Assembly (NCBI GenBank): GCA_013152435.1
Contig: JAADGJ010000018.1
Location: forward strand, 1-56,115
From: Chloroflexota bacterium
GTDB taxonomy: Bacteria > Chloroflexota > Anaerolineae > DUEN01
Reading direction: 5' to 3'
DNA: 56,115 nucleotides
Made by a program: the position numbers and the translations under genes. Of this stretch, positions 18,978 through 27,301 are shown in pieces (positions within the stretch are counted from its first letter, which is position 1; every line of letters begins with the position of its first letter). The notes beneath the pieces were generated by a model. That model searched no databases. It was not told the origin of the DNA and saw only the letters and a list, made by a program, of their open reading frames with translations.

Positions 18978-21707
18978 ATGAAACGCATGTATAAGCCTCT
19001 CGGATTGATGTGCCTGATCCTGCTGTTGGTCGGGAGCGGCGTGTTCGCGGCCTCTCTGAGCAACTGGCAGGACGGAGGACCTCCCGGCGCGGCCTGGCGG
19101 TTGGCTGCCAGTCCCAGATACGAGACCGATGGCACGATCTTCGTCGCCACAAGCACCGGGATCTATCGATCCACCGACCGCGGGGCCAACTGGACCCAGA
19201 TCCAGAATCTCCCCGATGCCAAGTGGATCCTGGTCAGTCCCGGCTATCCCGACGATCCCACGCTGTTCAGCTCCACCGGGGCCAGCCTGTACCGCTCCAC
19301 CGACGGTGGTGAGCATTGGGACCAGCTTCCAACGGCCCCCGCCCACGAGGCGCTGGCCATCTCTCCGAACTTCGTCGCCGACGGGACGCTATTCGCCGCG
19401 GGCGATCAGGGGTACGTCTATCGATCCACCGATCGCGGCGAGACCTGGACGCTGAGCAACACGGGGATCGCCTCCACGTTCATCGCCTTCGAGTTCGCCA
19501 TCTCGCCCGACTTCGCGCGTGACCGCACGATATTCCTGGCCGGCTTCGGCCCGTTATACCGCTCCACGGACGGCGGCAACACGTGGACGGCGCTGAACGG
19601 CAGCCACGGGCCCAACTACGGCGTGGCCGTCTCCCCCAACTATCGGAACGATCGCACCGTGATCGTGACCTACCGGGAGATCGAGGCCTCCGGCGTGGTG
19701 CCGGAGAGCGGGGTCTTCCGCTCCACGGACGGCGGCAACACGTGGACCTACACCGGGCTGGGGCTGCCCGGCTACTACGCCCCGTTCCCCGGGCCGGTGG
19801 CCTTCTCCCCCGAGTACAACACTGATCACACCGTCTACGTGGCCGACATGGGCACGAACTTCATGGGGCCGCGCAGGATCTATCGCTCCGTGGATGGCGG
19901 GGAGACATGGGCCCCCATGCCGGATCCGCCGACCGACGCGGCCGCCCACGACCTCTTGGCCACCATCGGCTTTGACACCGTGTACCTGGCCAGCGATGCA
20001 GGCGTCTGGCGCAACACCGACGTCTGTCGGGAGTACGCCCAGAACGGCGGAGCGGAGTACGACTTCGGCTGGAAGTTCGGGGGCAAGCAGCCCGCCGCCT
20101 ACTCCACGAAACAGGCGTACCAGGGCACGCGCAGCATCCGCACGGGAATTCTCAGCGGGACCCCCAAGGCCAGTTATTCGGAGGCCTGGCAGACCATCAC
20201 GATCCCCAAGGACGCCACCTCCGTCACGCTGCGGTTCTGGCGATACGCACAGAGCGAGGAGCTCGCGACCGGCACGGCCCAATCCATCCCTGAATCCGCC
20301 CTGCCGCAACGGCTGGTGAATGGGAAGATCCCCTTCTCGCCCACGTCCCTTGACCTGCAGTACGCGCTGGTGATCCGCCCCAACGGATCCCTGCACTGGC
20401 TCCTGCGAGAGAAGTCGAATGCGCAGGAGTGGCAGCTCGCCGAATACGATCTCACGGCCTACCGCGGCCAACGGATCACCATCGACTTCGGCACGTACAA
20501 CGACAGCCGCGATGGGGTGACGGCCATGTTCGTGGACAACGTCTCGCTGGAGGTGTGCTTCGCCGAGACGCCCACGCCGACGCCCACGTCGGCCGCGACG
20601 GAAACGCCCACCCCCACAGCGACGAACACGCCGACCCCCACGCCCACGGCGACCATGACGGTCACGGTCAGCCCCACCCACACCCCCACACCCACGCCGA
20701 CGGCGACCGTGGGGAAGCCGCTCGCCTACGTGCCGTTCATCCTCCACGGCGTCACATGGCCGCCCACACCGACGCCCACGCCGCCTTCGAACATCTCGGT
20801 GCTGGCCGTGATCTTCCTGCCCCCCGAGTCTTACCCGCACGGCATCGACGTCGATGAGGAGGGGAACCGGGTGTTCGTCGGCCACAATGGCCCGAGGCAT
20901 ACCGGCCACCAGATGAGCGTGATCGACGGCGAGAAGCTGGAGGTCACCAAGATCATCGACCTGGACGAGGAAAAGGCTCGAGGGCCCAACGGCGTCCTCT
21001 ACCTGCCTGATTCGGGCCGGGTCTACGTGACGAACCGGGAAACGCACAACGTCGCCGTGGTCGACCCGACGGCCGGCACCGTGCTCGACTACATCCCGGT
21101 GGGCAACCACCCGAACGGGATCACGAGGCTGGGCGACCGCCTGTACGTCGCCAACTTCGGCAGTGACAGCGTCTCCGTCATCGATCCCATCAGCAACACG
21201 GTGGTGTCCACCATCAAGCCGGCAGGTCGCTACCCATCCATGGTCGCGGCGGACGAGGAGCGCGGCTTTGTGTACCTGACGGCGTTCGGCTCCAACGAGG
21301 TGCACTACCTGCGCGACGGAGGCGTGTACAACACGCGGCCGGATGTGCCTCTGCCATACGGCCTGGCATATGACTCGGCCCGCCGTCTGCTCTACGTCGC
21401 CAACCGGGAGAACAACCGGACGGTGACCATCATCAACACCGAGAGCAACCAGATCGTGGGGACGATCGACGTCGGCGAGGAGCCCTTCGTCATAGGCTTC
21501 AACCCCAATACCCAGCACCTGTTCGTCGTGTGCGGCAACAAGGTGAAGGTGTACGACACGACCGACAACCGCCTGGTGACGACGATTCCTCTGCCTCGGG
21601 AATCCGAGGAGGGGATCGCGGTGGATACGCGGCGCAACCGAGTGTATATCACCAGCCGCTTCGACAACGCCGTTACCGTGCTCTACGATCCTCCTCCCAC
21701 ACCATGA
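18978..21707 (+). CDS. Secreted protein with BNR-like and YVTN-like beta-propellers
   Basis: A signal peptide (PLGLMCLILLLVGSGVFAA) leads a first propeller at about 30-350 with repeated IYRSTDRGANW, LYRSTDGGEHW, VFRSTDGGNTW blades (BNR/sortilin type). A jelly-roll-like domain and a long Thr/Pro linker follow, with LAYVPFILHG in its middle. The last about 300 residues form a YVTN-type propeller (VYVTNRETHNVAVVDP, LYVANFGSDSVSVIDP). At about 909 residues it is a large surface or extracellular protein; binding of glycans or proteins is inferred only. ATG 18978 is best placed relative to AGGAGG; ATG 18975 is too close. Confidence 0.85.
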   Translation: MKRMYKPLGLMCLILLLVGSGVFAASLSNWQDGGPPGAAWRLAASPRYETDGTIFVATSTGIYRSTDRGANWTQIQNLPDAKWILVSPGYPDDPTLFSSTGASLYRSTDGGEHWDQLPTAPAHEALAISPNFVADGTLFAAGDQGYVYRSTDRGETWTLSNTGIASTFIAFEFAISPDFARDRTIFLAGFGPLYRSTDGGNTWTALNGSHGPNYGVAVSPNYRNDRTVIVTYREIEASGVVPESGVFRSTDGGNTWTYTGLGLPGYYAPFPGPVAFSPEYNTDHTVYVADMGTNFMGPRRIYRSVDGGETWAPMPDPPTDAAAHDLLATIGFDTVYLASDAGVWRNTDVCREYAQNGGAEYDFGWKFGGKQPAAYSTKQAYQGTRSIRTGILSGTPKASYSEAWQTITIPKDATSVTLRFWRYAQSEELATGTAQSIPESALPQRLVNGKIPFSPTSLDLQYALVIRPNGSLHWLLREKSNAQEWQLAEYDLTAYRGQRITIDFGTYNDSRDGVTAMFVDNVSLEVCFAETPTPTPTSAATETPTPTATNTPTPTPTATMTVTVSPTHTPTPTPTATVGKPLAYVPFILHGVTWPPTPTPTPPSNISVLAVIFLPPESYPHGIDVDEEGNRVFVGHNGPRHTGHQMSVIDGEKLEVTKIIDLDEEKARGPNGVLYLPDSGRVYVTNRETHNVAVVDPTAGTVLDYIPVGNHPNGITRLGDRLYVANFGSDSVSVIDPISNTVVSTIKPAGRYPSMVAADEERGFVYLTAFGSNEVHYLRDGGVYNTRPDVPLPYGLAYDSARRLLYVANRENNRTVTIINTESNQIVGTIDVGEEPFVIGFNPNTQHLFVVCGNKVKVYDTTDNRLVTTIPLPRESEEGIAVDTRRNRVYITSRFDNAVTVLYDPPPTP

Positions 21708-21725
21708 CGGAAGCGCCGCACTCGC

Positions 21726-21762
21726 GACGAGGGCGAGCCCGACTGGGCTCGCCCTCGTCTTT
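21726..21762 (+). terminator. Rho-independent terminator
   Basis: A perfect 15-bp stem (21726-21740 with 21745-21759, loop GACT) followed by a short T-run, 18 bases after the propeller gene. Confidence 0.9.
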
Positions 21763-21764
21763 CA

Positions 21765-21793
21765 TTGACACCAGGTCTGGGGACGGTTACAAT
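21765..21793 (+). promoter_or_regulatory. Sigma70-type promoter of the hydrolase/phosphatase pair
   Basis: TTGACA (21765-21770), 17-base spacer, TACAAT (21788-21793): eleven of twelve consensus bases. It begins immediately after the upstream terminator. Confidence 0.85.
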
Positions 21794-21845
21794 GCCCGCC
21801 AAACCATCCCATTCCCACCACAGCAGTCAAACAGGAGATACATCT

Positions 21846-22625
21846 ATGCTGGAGGAACTGATCCATTTCACCAACGAGGGTCTGAGGCTGTATGGGATGC
21901 TTCACCGCCCCGAGGGGGCGGGCCCCCATCCCGCCGTGATGATCCTGCACGGGTTCACCGGACAGAGGATCGAGCCTCACCGCCTCTTCGTCAAGCTCGC
22001 GCGGCAGCTGACGGCAGCGGGAGTCGCGGCGCTACGCTTCGACTTCCGCGGCTCCGGCGAGAGCGAGGGTGAGTTCGCCGATATGACCATCCTGGGCGAG
22101 GTGAGCGACGCGCTGGCCGGGCTAGACTGGTTGGCGGCACAGTCCGGGATCGATCCGGATCGGCTGGGAGTCCTGGGGCTCAGCCTCGGGGGATGCGTGG
22201 CCGCCATCACCGCAGGGCGCAGGCCGGAGCAGGTCCGGGCGCTGACGCTGTGGTCGGCGGTCGCCCGGCCGGAGCGCATCTTCCGACGACGGATGGATGA
22301 TTTCCCCGCAGAGCAGCGGCCCATACGGGTAGAGAGAGGGTACGACATCGGAGGGAACATCCTGGGCGACGCATTTCTGGCCGAGCTGCCGCAGGTGCAG
22401 CCGCTGGCCGAGGTGGCGCGCTATGCAGGCCCGGCGCTCATCGTCCACGGGGCCCAGGACGACGTGGTGCCGCCGACCGACGCCGACGCGTATGAGGCCG
22501 CGCTGCCAGGGAGGGTCACCAAACACATCGTGGCCCACGCGGATCACACCTACAACCGGGCGTCCTGGGAGCGAGAGGTACTCCAGGTGAGCGTGGATTT
22601 CTTCCGGAGTGAGTTGCAGAGATGA
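21846..22625 (+). CDS. Alpha/beta hydrolase (serine esterase-like)
   Basis: The 259-residue protein has the oxyanion region ILHGFTGQRIEPH, DFRGSGESEG, the nucleophile elbow LGLSLGGC, an acid in GAQDDVVPP and the catalytic His in HADHTYNR. These match cytosolic esterases of the dienelactone hydrolase/feruloyl esterase-like branch. Substrate is unknown. ATG 21846 has AGGAGA upstream; the open frame extends to 21765, but that part overlaps the promoter. The stop overlaps the next start (ATGA), so both proteins are made together. Confidence 0.88.
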   Translation: MLEELIHFTNEGLRLYGMLHRPEGAGPHPAVMILHGFTGQRIEPHRLFVKLARQLTAAGVAALRFDFRGSGESEGEFADMTILGEVSDALAGLDWLAAQSGIDPDRLGVLGLSLGGCVAAITAGRRPEQVRALTLWSAVARPERIFRRRMDDFPAEQRPIRVERGYDIGGNILGDAFLAELPQVQPLAEVARYAGPALIVHGAQDDVVPPTDADAYEAALPGRVTKHIVAHADHTYNRASWEREVLQVSVDFFRSELQR

Positions 22626-23449
22626 AGCTGCGCGTGCTGACGTACAACATCCATCACTGGGAGGGAACCGACGGACGGGTAGATATCGCCCGGGTGGCCG
22701 AGGTGATCCGGGCGACCGAGGCGGATATCGTGGGGCTGAATGAGGTGTACCACCCGGCGCGAGTCCCCGGCCTGGAGCGCCCGGCCCTGGACGCGATGGC
22801 GCAGATGTTGGAGATGGAGGCCGTCTTCGGTCAAGCGACGGAGATCCCCTGGCCCAAGGGAGCCGACCCCATCGGATACGGCAACGCCTGCCTCAGCCGA
22901 TGGCCCATTCAGGCTTACGCGGCTCACCGGCTGGCGCCCGTGCCCGATCGGGAGCAGCGAGGCCTCCTCGAGGCGCGCATCACCCTGCCGAACGGGGAGA
23001 CGCTGACCGTGTACATCACACACCTGGATCAGAAGTTCGAGGCCGCGCGCATGAAACAGCTTCAGTCCCTGCTCCAGTGGGTATCCCGCGATCGGGATCG
23101 CCCCCACTTGCTGATGGGCGATTTCAACGCGCTATCGCCGATGGACTACCCGGAACCGGGGCAGTGGGAGGAGGCCGTGGCCCTGGCCGCGGCGGAGGGG
23201 TTCACCTTAGAGGAGCCCCGGGTGATCCCGCGCCTGCTACAGGCGGGATACACGGACAGCTTCGCCCAGGCGGGGCAGGGAGAGCGGCTGACCAGTCCGA
23301 CCACGAGACCGCGCGTGCGCATCGATTACATCTTCGCGCCCCCCACGCTGGCACCAGCGCTCCGTTGGTGTCGCCGCTGGGATGCTCCTCCCGCCGCCCT
23401 CGCCTCCGATCACTTTCCCGTCCTGGCGGAATTCATCCTGCCTGGATGA
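22622..23449 (+). CDS. Endonuclease/exonuclease/phosphatase (EEP) family protein
   Basis: The 275-residue protein begins KLRVLTYNIHHWEGTDG and has ADIVGLNEV (metal-binding Glu), LTVYITHLDQ, HLLMGDFNALSP (Asp and Asn) and a C-terminal RIDYIFAP with SDHFPVLAEF. These are the full EEP catalytic set, shared by exonuclease III, sphingomyelinases and inositol phosphatases. The exact substrate cannot be told; the lack of a signal peptide argues for a cytosolic enzyme. It overlaps the hydrolase stop by four bases. Confidence 0.88.
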   Translation: MKLRVLTYNIHHWEGTDGRVDIARVAEVIRATEADIVGLNEVYHPARVPGLERPALDAMAQMLEMEAVFGQATEIPWPKGADPIGYGNACLSRWPIQAYAAHRLAPVPDREQRGLLEARITLPNGETLTVYITHLDQKFEAARMKQLQSLLQWVSRDRDRPHLLMGDFNALSPMDYPEPGQWEEAVALAAAEGFTLEEPRVIPRLLQAGYTDSFAQAGQGERLTSPTTRPRVRIDYIFAPPTLAPALRWCRRWDAPPAALASDHFPVLAEFILPG

Positions 23450-23452
23450 CAA

Positions 23453-23483
23453 CGAGGCCCTGAGGAGTTCCCCCAGGGCCTCG
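23453..23483. terminator. Hairpin between convergent genes
   Basis: A 10-bp stem (CGAGGCCCTG with CAGGGCCTCG, loop of eleven) lies between the EEP gene and tatA. No T-run on either side, so termination is plausible but weak. Confidence 0.5.
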
Positions 23484-23544
23484 TCCAACACGCACCCAAC
23501 GAATCATCAGAGCGCCGCGATCTCCTCCGCCAAAAGAGACCTTT

Positions 23545-23754
23545 TTACGCGCTCTCGTCCTTCTGGCTCTCCGCGTCCTCTTTGGCCATCTCCTCGAGCT
23601 CCTTCTTCGCCTCCTCCCCTTCCTGGGTGGCCTTGCGGAACTCGCGGATGCCCTTGCCCAACGCGCCTCCGACCTCCGGTAGACGGCCGACGCCGAAGAT
23701 GATGATGATGATCACCAGGATGATGATCAACTCCATGGGGCCGAGATTAGGCAT
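23545..23754 (-). CDS. tatA: Sec-independent (twin-arginine) translocase subunit TatA
   Basis: A 69-residue protein with an N-terminal membrane helix ([22 protein letters not shown]), the conserved Phe-Gly hinge, the amphipathic helix [14 protein letters not shown] and an acidic, charged tail. TatA forms the protein-conducting part of the Tat pathway, which exports folded proteins such as Rieske proteins. tatC is not in the window. AGGAGGTG lies before ATG 23754. Confidence 0.93.
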   Translation of the reverse strand: MPNLGPMELIIILVIIIIIFGVGRLPEVGGALGKGIREFRKATQEGEEAKKELEEMAKEDAESQKDESA

Positions 23755-23795
23755 CTGTCTTCACCTCCTAAAGCGCACAAGCGCCGACTGTTGCG

Positions 23796-23824
23796 ATTAT
23801 AGCACGGTTCCGCCCGACCCACAA
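23796..23824 (-). promoter_or_regulatory. Promoter of tatA
   Basis: On the minus strand TTGTGG (23824-23819), 17-base spacer and a perfect TATAAT (23801-23796), about 42 bases upstream of the tatA start. Confidence 0.65.
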
Positions 23825-23841
23825 GTGAACGCCGAAAGGGA

Positions 23842-24329
23842 TCAGGGCTTTTCAAAAATCTAACGGAGACTCCCCCCGGGCACCTCAAACCAGCCTCGCC
23901 TCACTTGGGAAAGGGCGTTGTAGAGACGCAACGGCGTTGCGCCCCTACCAAATACGCCTCTAAGAGTGTGTCTGAGGGTCTCCTTCAACGACCATCTCTA
24001 CAGGGGGAGGCGTGGAGGGGAGATCCCCTCCATGGAAACCTCTTTTTCCTGCCTGCACCTGCCTTTCTCGGCCCCTTCCGAAGGGCCCAGGCCGAGGCCA
24101 GGCAGGTTGAAGGCAGAAGAAGGGCTTTTTCCGGAGGGGCGGAGGAGGGGCGGAGCCCCTCCGGGCCTCCCCACGGCAGAAGCAACGGCATTTCTCAGGC
24201 ACGCTCTAAGGGATCGAGCGTTACTTTAGATCTTGTAGAGGCAGCCCTTGTGGCTACCTCAGGCGCCCACAAGGGGCGCCCCTACGGTAGGATTTCAGGG
24301 GCAGGTGTTTGAGCTTTGAAAAGCCCTGG
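23842..24329. repeat. R0 composite element with an R1 copy inside
   Basis: The left end CAGGGCTTTTCAAA and the right end TTTGAAAAGCCCTG are perfect 14-base inverted repeats 488 bases apart. Inside are small hairpin-like blocks (for example GCAACGGCGTTGC near 23928 and a GGGCGCC-containing block near 24265) and a complete R1 element at 23961-24210. The right 85 bases recur, inverted, at 11984-12070. A third CAGGGCTTTTTCAAAG sits just beyond at 24338. The layout looks like a mobile non-autonomous element into which R1 inserted, or two adjacent elements. Confidence 0.65.
23961..24210 (+). repeat. R1 intergenic repeat, full copy B
   Basis: Full-length copy of 250 bases. Left end TAAGAGTGTGTCTGAG and right end CTCAGGCACGCTCTAAG form imperfect terminal inverted repeats. 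Internal blocks in order: hairpin GTGGAGGGGAGATCCCCTCC, the central ACCTGCC...GGCAGGT arm, then GGAGGGGCGG...GAGCCCCTCCG, and GCAGAAGCAACGGCA near the right end. Confidence 0.85.
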
Positions 24330-24494
24330 AGAGGGGTCAGGGCTTTTTCAAAGTCAGTGAAAGAAGTTTCTTTTGGGAAGCTGCACCCCTCAAAGCTCCT
24401 CGCCGTATTACCCGAAAAGATACATTGCGCCAAGAGGGTCGTGGGTCCTCTAAGGCGGCTTCGACATGGAAGCCCCTCACCTGCCCCGCGGGGC
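24330..24494. other. Gap after the kinase gene with an R2 scrap
   Basis: It contains a third R0-like end at 24338 and, at about 24471-24491, the piece CCCCTCACCTGCCCCGCGGG, which matches part of the R2 repeat at 41165. No gene is seen. Confidence 0.4.
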
Positions 24495-25307
24495 TTATCC
24501 TTCGAACTCCAAAGATCCCTCCACCGTCACGAGGGCCATCCCATCGGCCGAGCGCAAAAGCCGGGCATGCGCGTATCGGGCGCTGGGAGCGATCAGGGCC
24601 GCGTTGCGCTGATCGACCGACCGAATCTGTCGGTCCACCTCCTCGGGCGATTTCCCCCCACGCAGATGACGCTCTCGCAGATTACGCAGCCGGGCGGCCT
24701 CCGGCGTCTCCACGAACAGCCGCACGTCAAACAACTCACGCACCGCGGGCCACGGAGGCGTGTCCAAGAACAGGTAGTTCCCCTCGAACACGACGATGCG
24801 ATGGGCCGCCGTCACCTGCACAGCGTCGGGAACGGGGTCATGCAGCGCGCGACTGTACACGGGGAAACGCACGACCTCGTCACCCTCCCGGACACGACGC
24901 AGAAGCCGCGCGGCCGCCTCGGCATCGAAGGTGTTGGGAGCCCCCTTGATCCGCCGCAGAATCACCACCCGGCCATCGTGATCACGCCCCGTGTGCGATT
25001 CCAGCCACGCGTTTGGATAGTGGAACCCGTCCAGGCTGAGGTGGATGGCACGCTCGCCACGCCCCCGTCCGAGCGCGTCGAGCACTCGCGCCAGCGTGGC
25101 GGCCGTGACCGTCTTGCCGCCACCCGGGAGGCCGCTGATCCCCACCAGCATCCGCCTCCCCAGCGCACGCTGGCGTTCCCATAGACGCCGGGCCAATGGC
25201 AGATAGGCGTTCCGGACCTCCTCCGCCACGACGCGCAGCGGCCGGTCAAACCCATCGATGTAGATGGGCTCCGCCTGCAAAGCCTCCCATACGCCCGTGA
25301 AGTCCAT
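24495..25307 (-). CDS. P-loop kinase of the uridine kinase/FrcK-like family
   Basis: The 270-residue product has a Walker A motif GISGLPGGGKT, an early substrate-binding segment LSLDGFHYPNAWL, VVFEGNYLFLDTPPW, the arginine-rich lid LRERHLRGGKSPEEV and a final Asn-rich segment SVDQRNAALI. These match the nucleoside/fructose transport-kinase group related to uridine and pantothenate kinases. Position eight bases behind the GH31 gene suggests a sugar or nucleoside substrate linked to carbohydrate uptake. ATG 25307 is the first good start; the longer open frame upstream is a shadow of the GH31 gene. Confidence 0.8.
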   Translation of the reverse strand: MDFTGVWEALQAEPIYIDGFDRPLRVVAEEVRNAYLPLARRLWERQRALGRRMLVGISGLPGGGKTVTAATLARVLDALGRGRGERAIHLSLDGFHYPNAWLESHTGRDHDGRVVILRRIKGAPNTFDAEAAARLLRRVREGDEVVRFPVYSRALHDPVPDAVQVTAAHRIVVFEGNYLFLDTPPWPAVRELFDVRLFVETPEAARLRNLRERHLRGGKSPEEVDRQIRSVDQRNAALIAPSARYAHARLLRSADGMALVTVEGSLEFEG

Positions 25308-25315
25308 TCGTGTGC

Positions 25316-27247
25316 CTACGCCTCGCGATGAAAGAGCGGCAACCGATCCAGCGGGGCAACATAATCGCGGATCAGCGTCGGCCCCTCCCACTGCCGATCC
25401 GTCCAATGATCGCGCCACACGCCCGGCGGCAACAACACGTCTCGCGAGCGCGCCCCCGGCTTCACCACCGGCGCCACACAGTGCGTGTCCCCCAACAGAA
25501 ACTGATCCGCACACAGATACGCGAGCTCGTTGTCCCAGCGCCAACATAGCGGCCGAACCATGGGAGCGCCCACGCTCGTAGCCTCACGAGCAGCCCGATC
25601 GACAGCCGACGCGAGCTCTCCGTGGAGCCGGGCATAGCGACGACAGATCTCCACCGTCTCCTCATCGAACTCCCACGGGGCGATGGAGAACTGCATGGCC
25701 GGCAGCGCTGCGCACAGCTCCGCCCAGCGGATCAGCAGTTCCTTGTCCGCCCGCAGGCTCCCGTAGTTGTTTCCACCGATCATGTCGGCGAACACAAACG
25801 GGTAACCGGCCATCCCCAGGTGCAACGTCTGCGGGATAATGGAACGCAACCCGTTCTCCTCGCCCCAATGGCTGAACTTGTCCCACAGCCGGAAGAGCAG
25901 TGGAGCTCTTTGAGAGCGCCAGCCGGTGCGGACCTCACACCACCGGAAGTGCTCGGCTGCCCAGGCCACATAGGCATCGCTATAGCCGTTCCGCCCGATG
26001 TCCCGCGCGGAAACGCCGTCGGCGGGGACGAAGTTGCCTTCGCCGGCGTCAAACTTGAAGCCATCCACGCCATAGCGATCCTGCAACATCCGCAGCTTGC
26101 CCAGCCACCAATCGGCCGCCTCCGGGTTGCTGAAATCCACCAGGGCGCCCTCGCCCCGCCACCATCGGACGAGATAGGGTTCGTCACGGTCCGGGTGACG
26201 GATGAAATATTCCCTTCGGCTTCCCTCCACAAAGTTGGCGGCATCCGGGTTGATGAACGGCGTCACCCATAGCGTGACCAGAAACCCCATGTCCTGGAGC
26301 ATGGTAATGAGCTCGCGGGGGTTGGGGAACCGCTCCGAATCGAACTCCGTGTCGCCGTAGTGAACCTGCCAGCGATCGTCGATGCCGAACAGACCGGCCG
26401 GGAAGCCGTGTTCCAGGATCTCCTGGGCAAACCGCAGCACGGTGGCCTGATCGATCTGCTCCTTGAACTGCGCCCAGGTCGTCCACTGGGGCACGCGCAA
26501 CAGCTCAGAGGCGGGCGGATGGCCCGGGATGCCCAGCCGGCGGGCATGCCGCCGGTGGACGGAGGCGAGATCCCGTCCGACCGTGATCCGATAGGCCAGA
26601 TAGCGCTGACGACGCACCGCCACCGACCACAGGCCATCGCCCTGGCCGCCGGGATCCGGCAGAGGGCGATGTGCGAACTCATCGACCCCGGGCTCGCGCG
26701 GCCGGTTCAGACCGATCGCGATGTCCCGATCGTTCTCCAGGATCACGCCGACGCCTTTGCTGGTGATCCAGACGCCCGCCTGAACGCAAAGCAGGCCGTC
26801 CGGCCCATGATCGTAGGTGATGAACGGATCCGCGTGAATCATCCCTTGCTCCAGCGGGTACACGCCGCGGAACAGCTCCCCCTGGCCATACCAGTGCCCG
26901 GCCGGCGCCAGGTAGGCGCTATCCTGCCACTCGTCGGGGGCAGGGTCCGCATGCCAGTGCACTGTGATCCCTTCCTCATCGACGGCCAGGATCAGGGACA
27001 GAGGGCGATCCGGATCGTCCGTAACCGCCGTCATGCGCACGCCCTCGCCGGTCAGCCGCACCTCGTCCAAGGAACGCGGCGCCAGCCACGTATCACCATA
27101 ACGGGCCCGACCGAACGCGGGCCCACTCCTCCAGATCTCGTCCCCATCCCGCAGCACACGCAGCAGAGGGGGCCGACGCTCCACTTGCACGCGAAACATG
27201 TCGGCCTCGACGGTGATCCGGTCATCGGTGATCTGAAAGGCAGGCAC
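25316..27247 (-). CDS. Glycoside hydrolase family 31 (alpha-glucosidase/xylosidase type)
   Basis: GH31 enzymes remove alpha-linked glucose or xylose. The roughly 643-residue protein has an N-terminal beta-sandwich and a TIM barrel with FGIDDRWQVHYGDTEFD, VTLWVTPFINPDA, and VDGFKFDAGEGNF, whose Asp (about residue 400) is the nucleophile; the C-terminal beta domain has VGAPMVRPL and LLPPGVWRDHWTD. There is no signal peptide, so the enzyme is intracellular and acts on imported oligosaccharides. GTG 27247 is better spaced from GGGAGG than GTG 27253. The small kinase gene follows directly. Confidence 0.9.
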   Translation of the reverse strand: MPAFQITDDRITVEADMFRVQVERRPPLLRVLRDGDEIWRSGPAFGRARYGDTWLAPRSLDEVRLTGEGVRMTAVTDDPDRPLSLILAVDEEGITVHWHADPAPDEWQDSAYLAPAGHWYGQGELFRGVYPLEQGMIHADPFITYDHGPDGLLCVQAGVWITSKGVGVILENDRDIAIGLNRPREPGVDEFAHRPLPDPGGQGDGLWSVAVRRQRYLAYRITVGRDLASVHRRHARRLGIPGHPPASELLRVPQWTTWAQFKEQIDQATVLRFAQEILEHGFPAGLFGIDDRWQVHYGDTEFDSERFPNPRELITMLQDMGFLVTLWVTPFINPDAANFVEGSRREYFIRHPDRDEPYLVRWWRGEGALVDFSNPEAADWWLGKLRMLQDRYGVDGFKFDAGEGNFVPADGVSARDIGRNGYSDAYVAWAAEHFRWCEVRTGWRSQRAPLLFRLWDKFSHWGEENGLRSIIPQTLHLGMAGYPFVFADMIGGNNYGSLRADKELLIRWAELCAALPAMQFSIAPWEFDEETVEICRRYARLHGELASAVDRAAREATSVGAPMVRPLCWRWDNELAYLCADQFLLGDTHCVAPVVKPGARSRDVLLPPGVWRDHWTDRQWEGPTLIRDYVAPLDRLPLFHREA

Positions 27248-27301
27248 GAGCACCTCCCGTGTTTCGCCAGCGGCGGTCCCTCATAAACGGAGCACAGGAC
27301 G

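Noticed and set aside
19554-21518. A 654-codon minus-strand frame opposite the beta-propeller protein
   Set aside because: Composition is dominated by Arg, Gly, His and Val with no fold pattern; the plus-strand protein has clear repeats and a signal peptide.
24001-24210. A CRISPR array made of the similar GGAGGGG/CCCCTCC blocks
   Set aside because: There are no regularly spaced identical repeats with unique spacers; the similarity is between single dispersed copies with internal hairpins.
23966-24229. Open frames through R1 copies (for example those encoding MPLLLPWGGPEG...) looked like a repeated small protein
   Set aside because: They occur in copies B, C and D, but indels between copies are not multiples of three and the frame differs. 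Frames are open on both strands in GC-rich repeats. No consistent ribosome site was seen.
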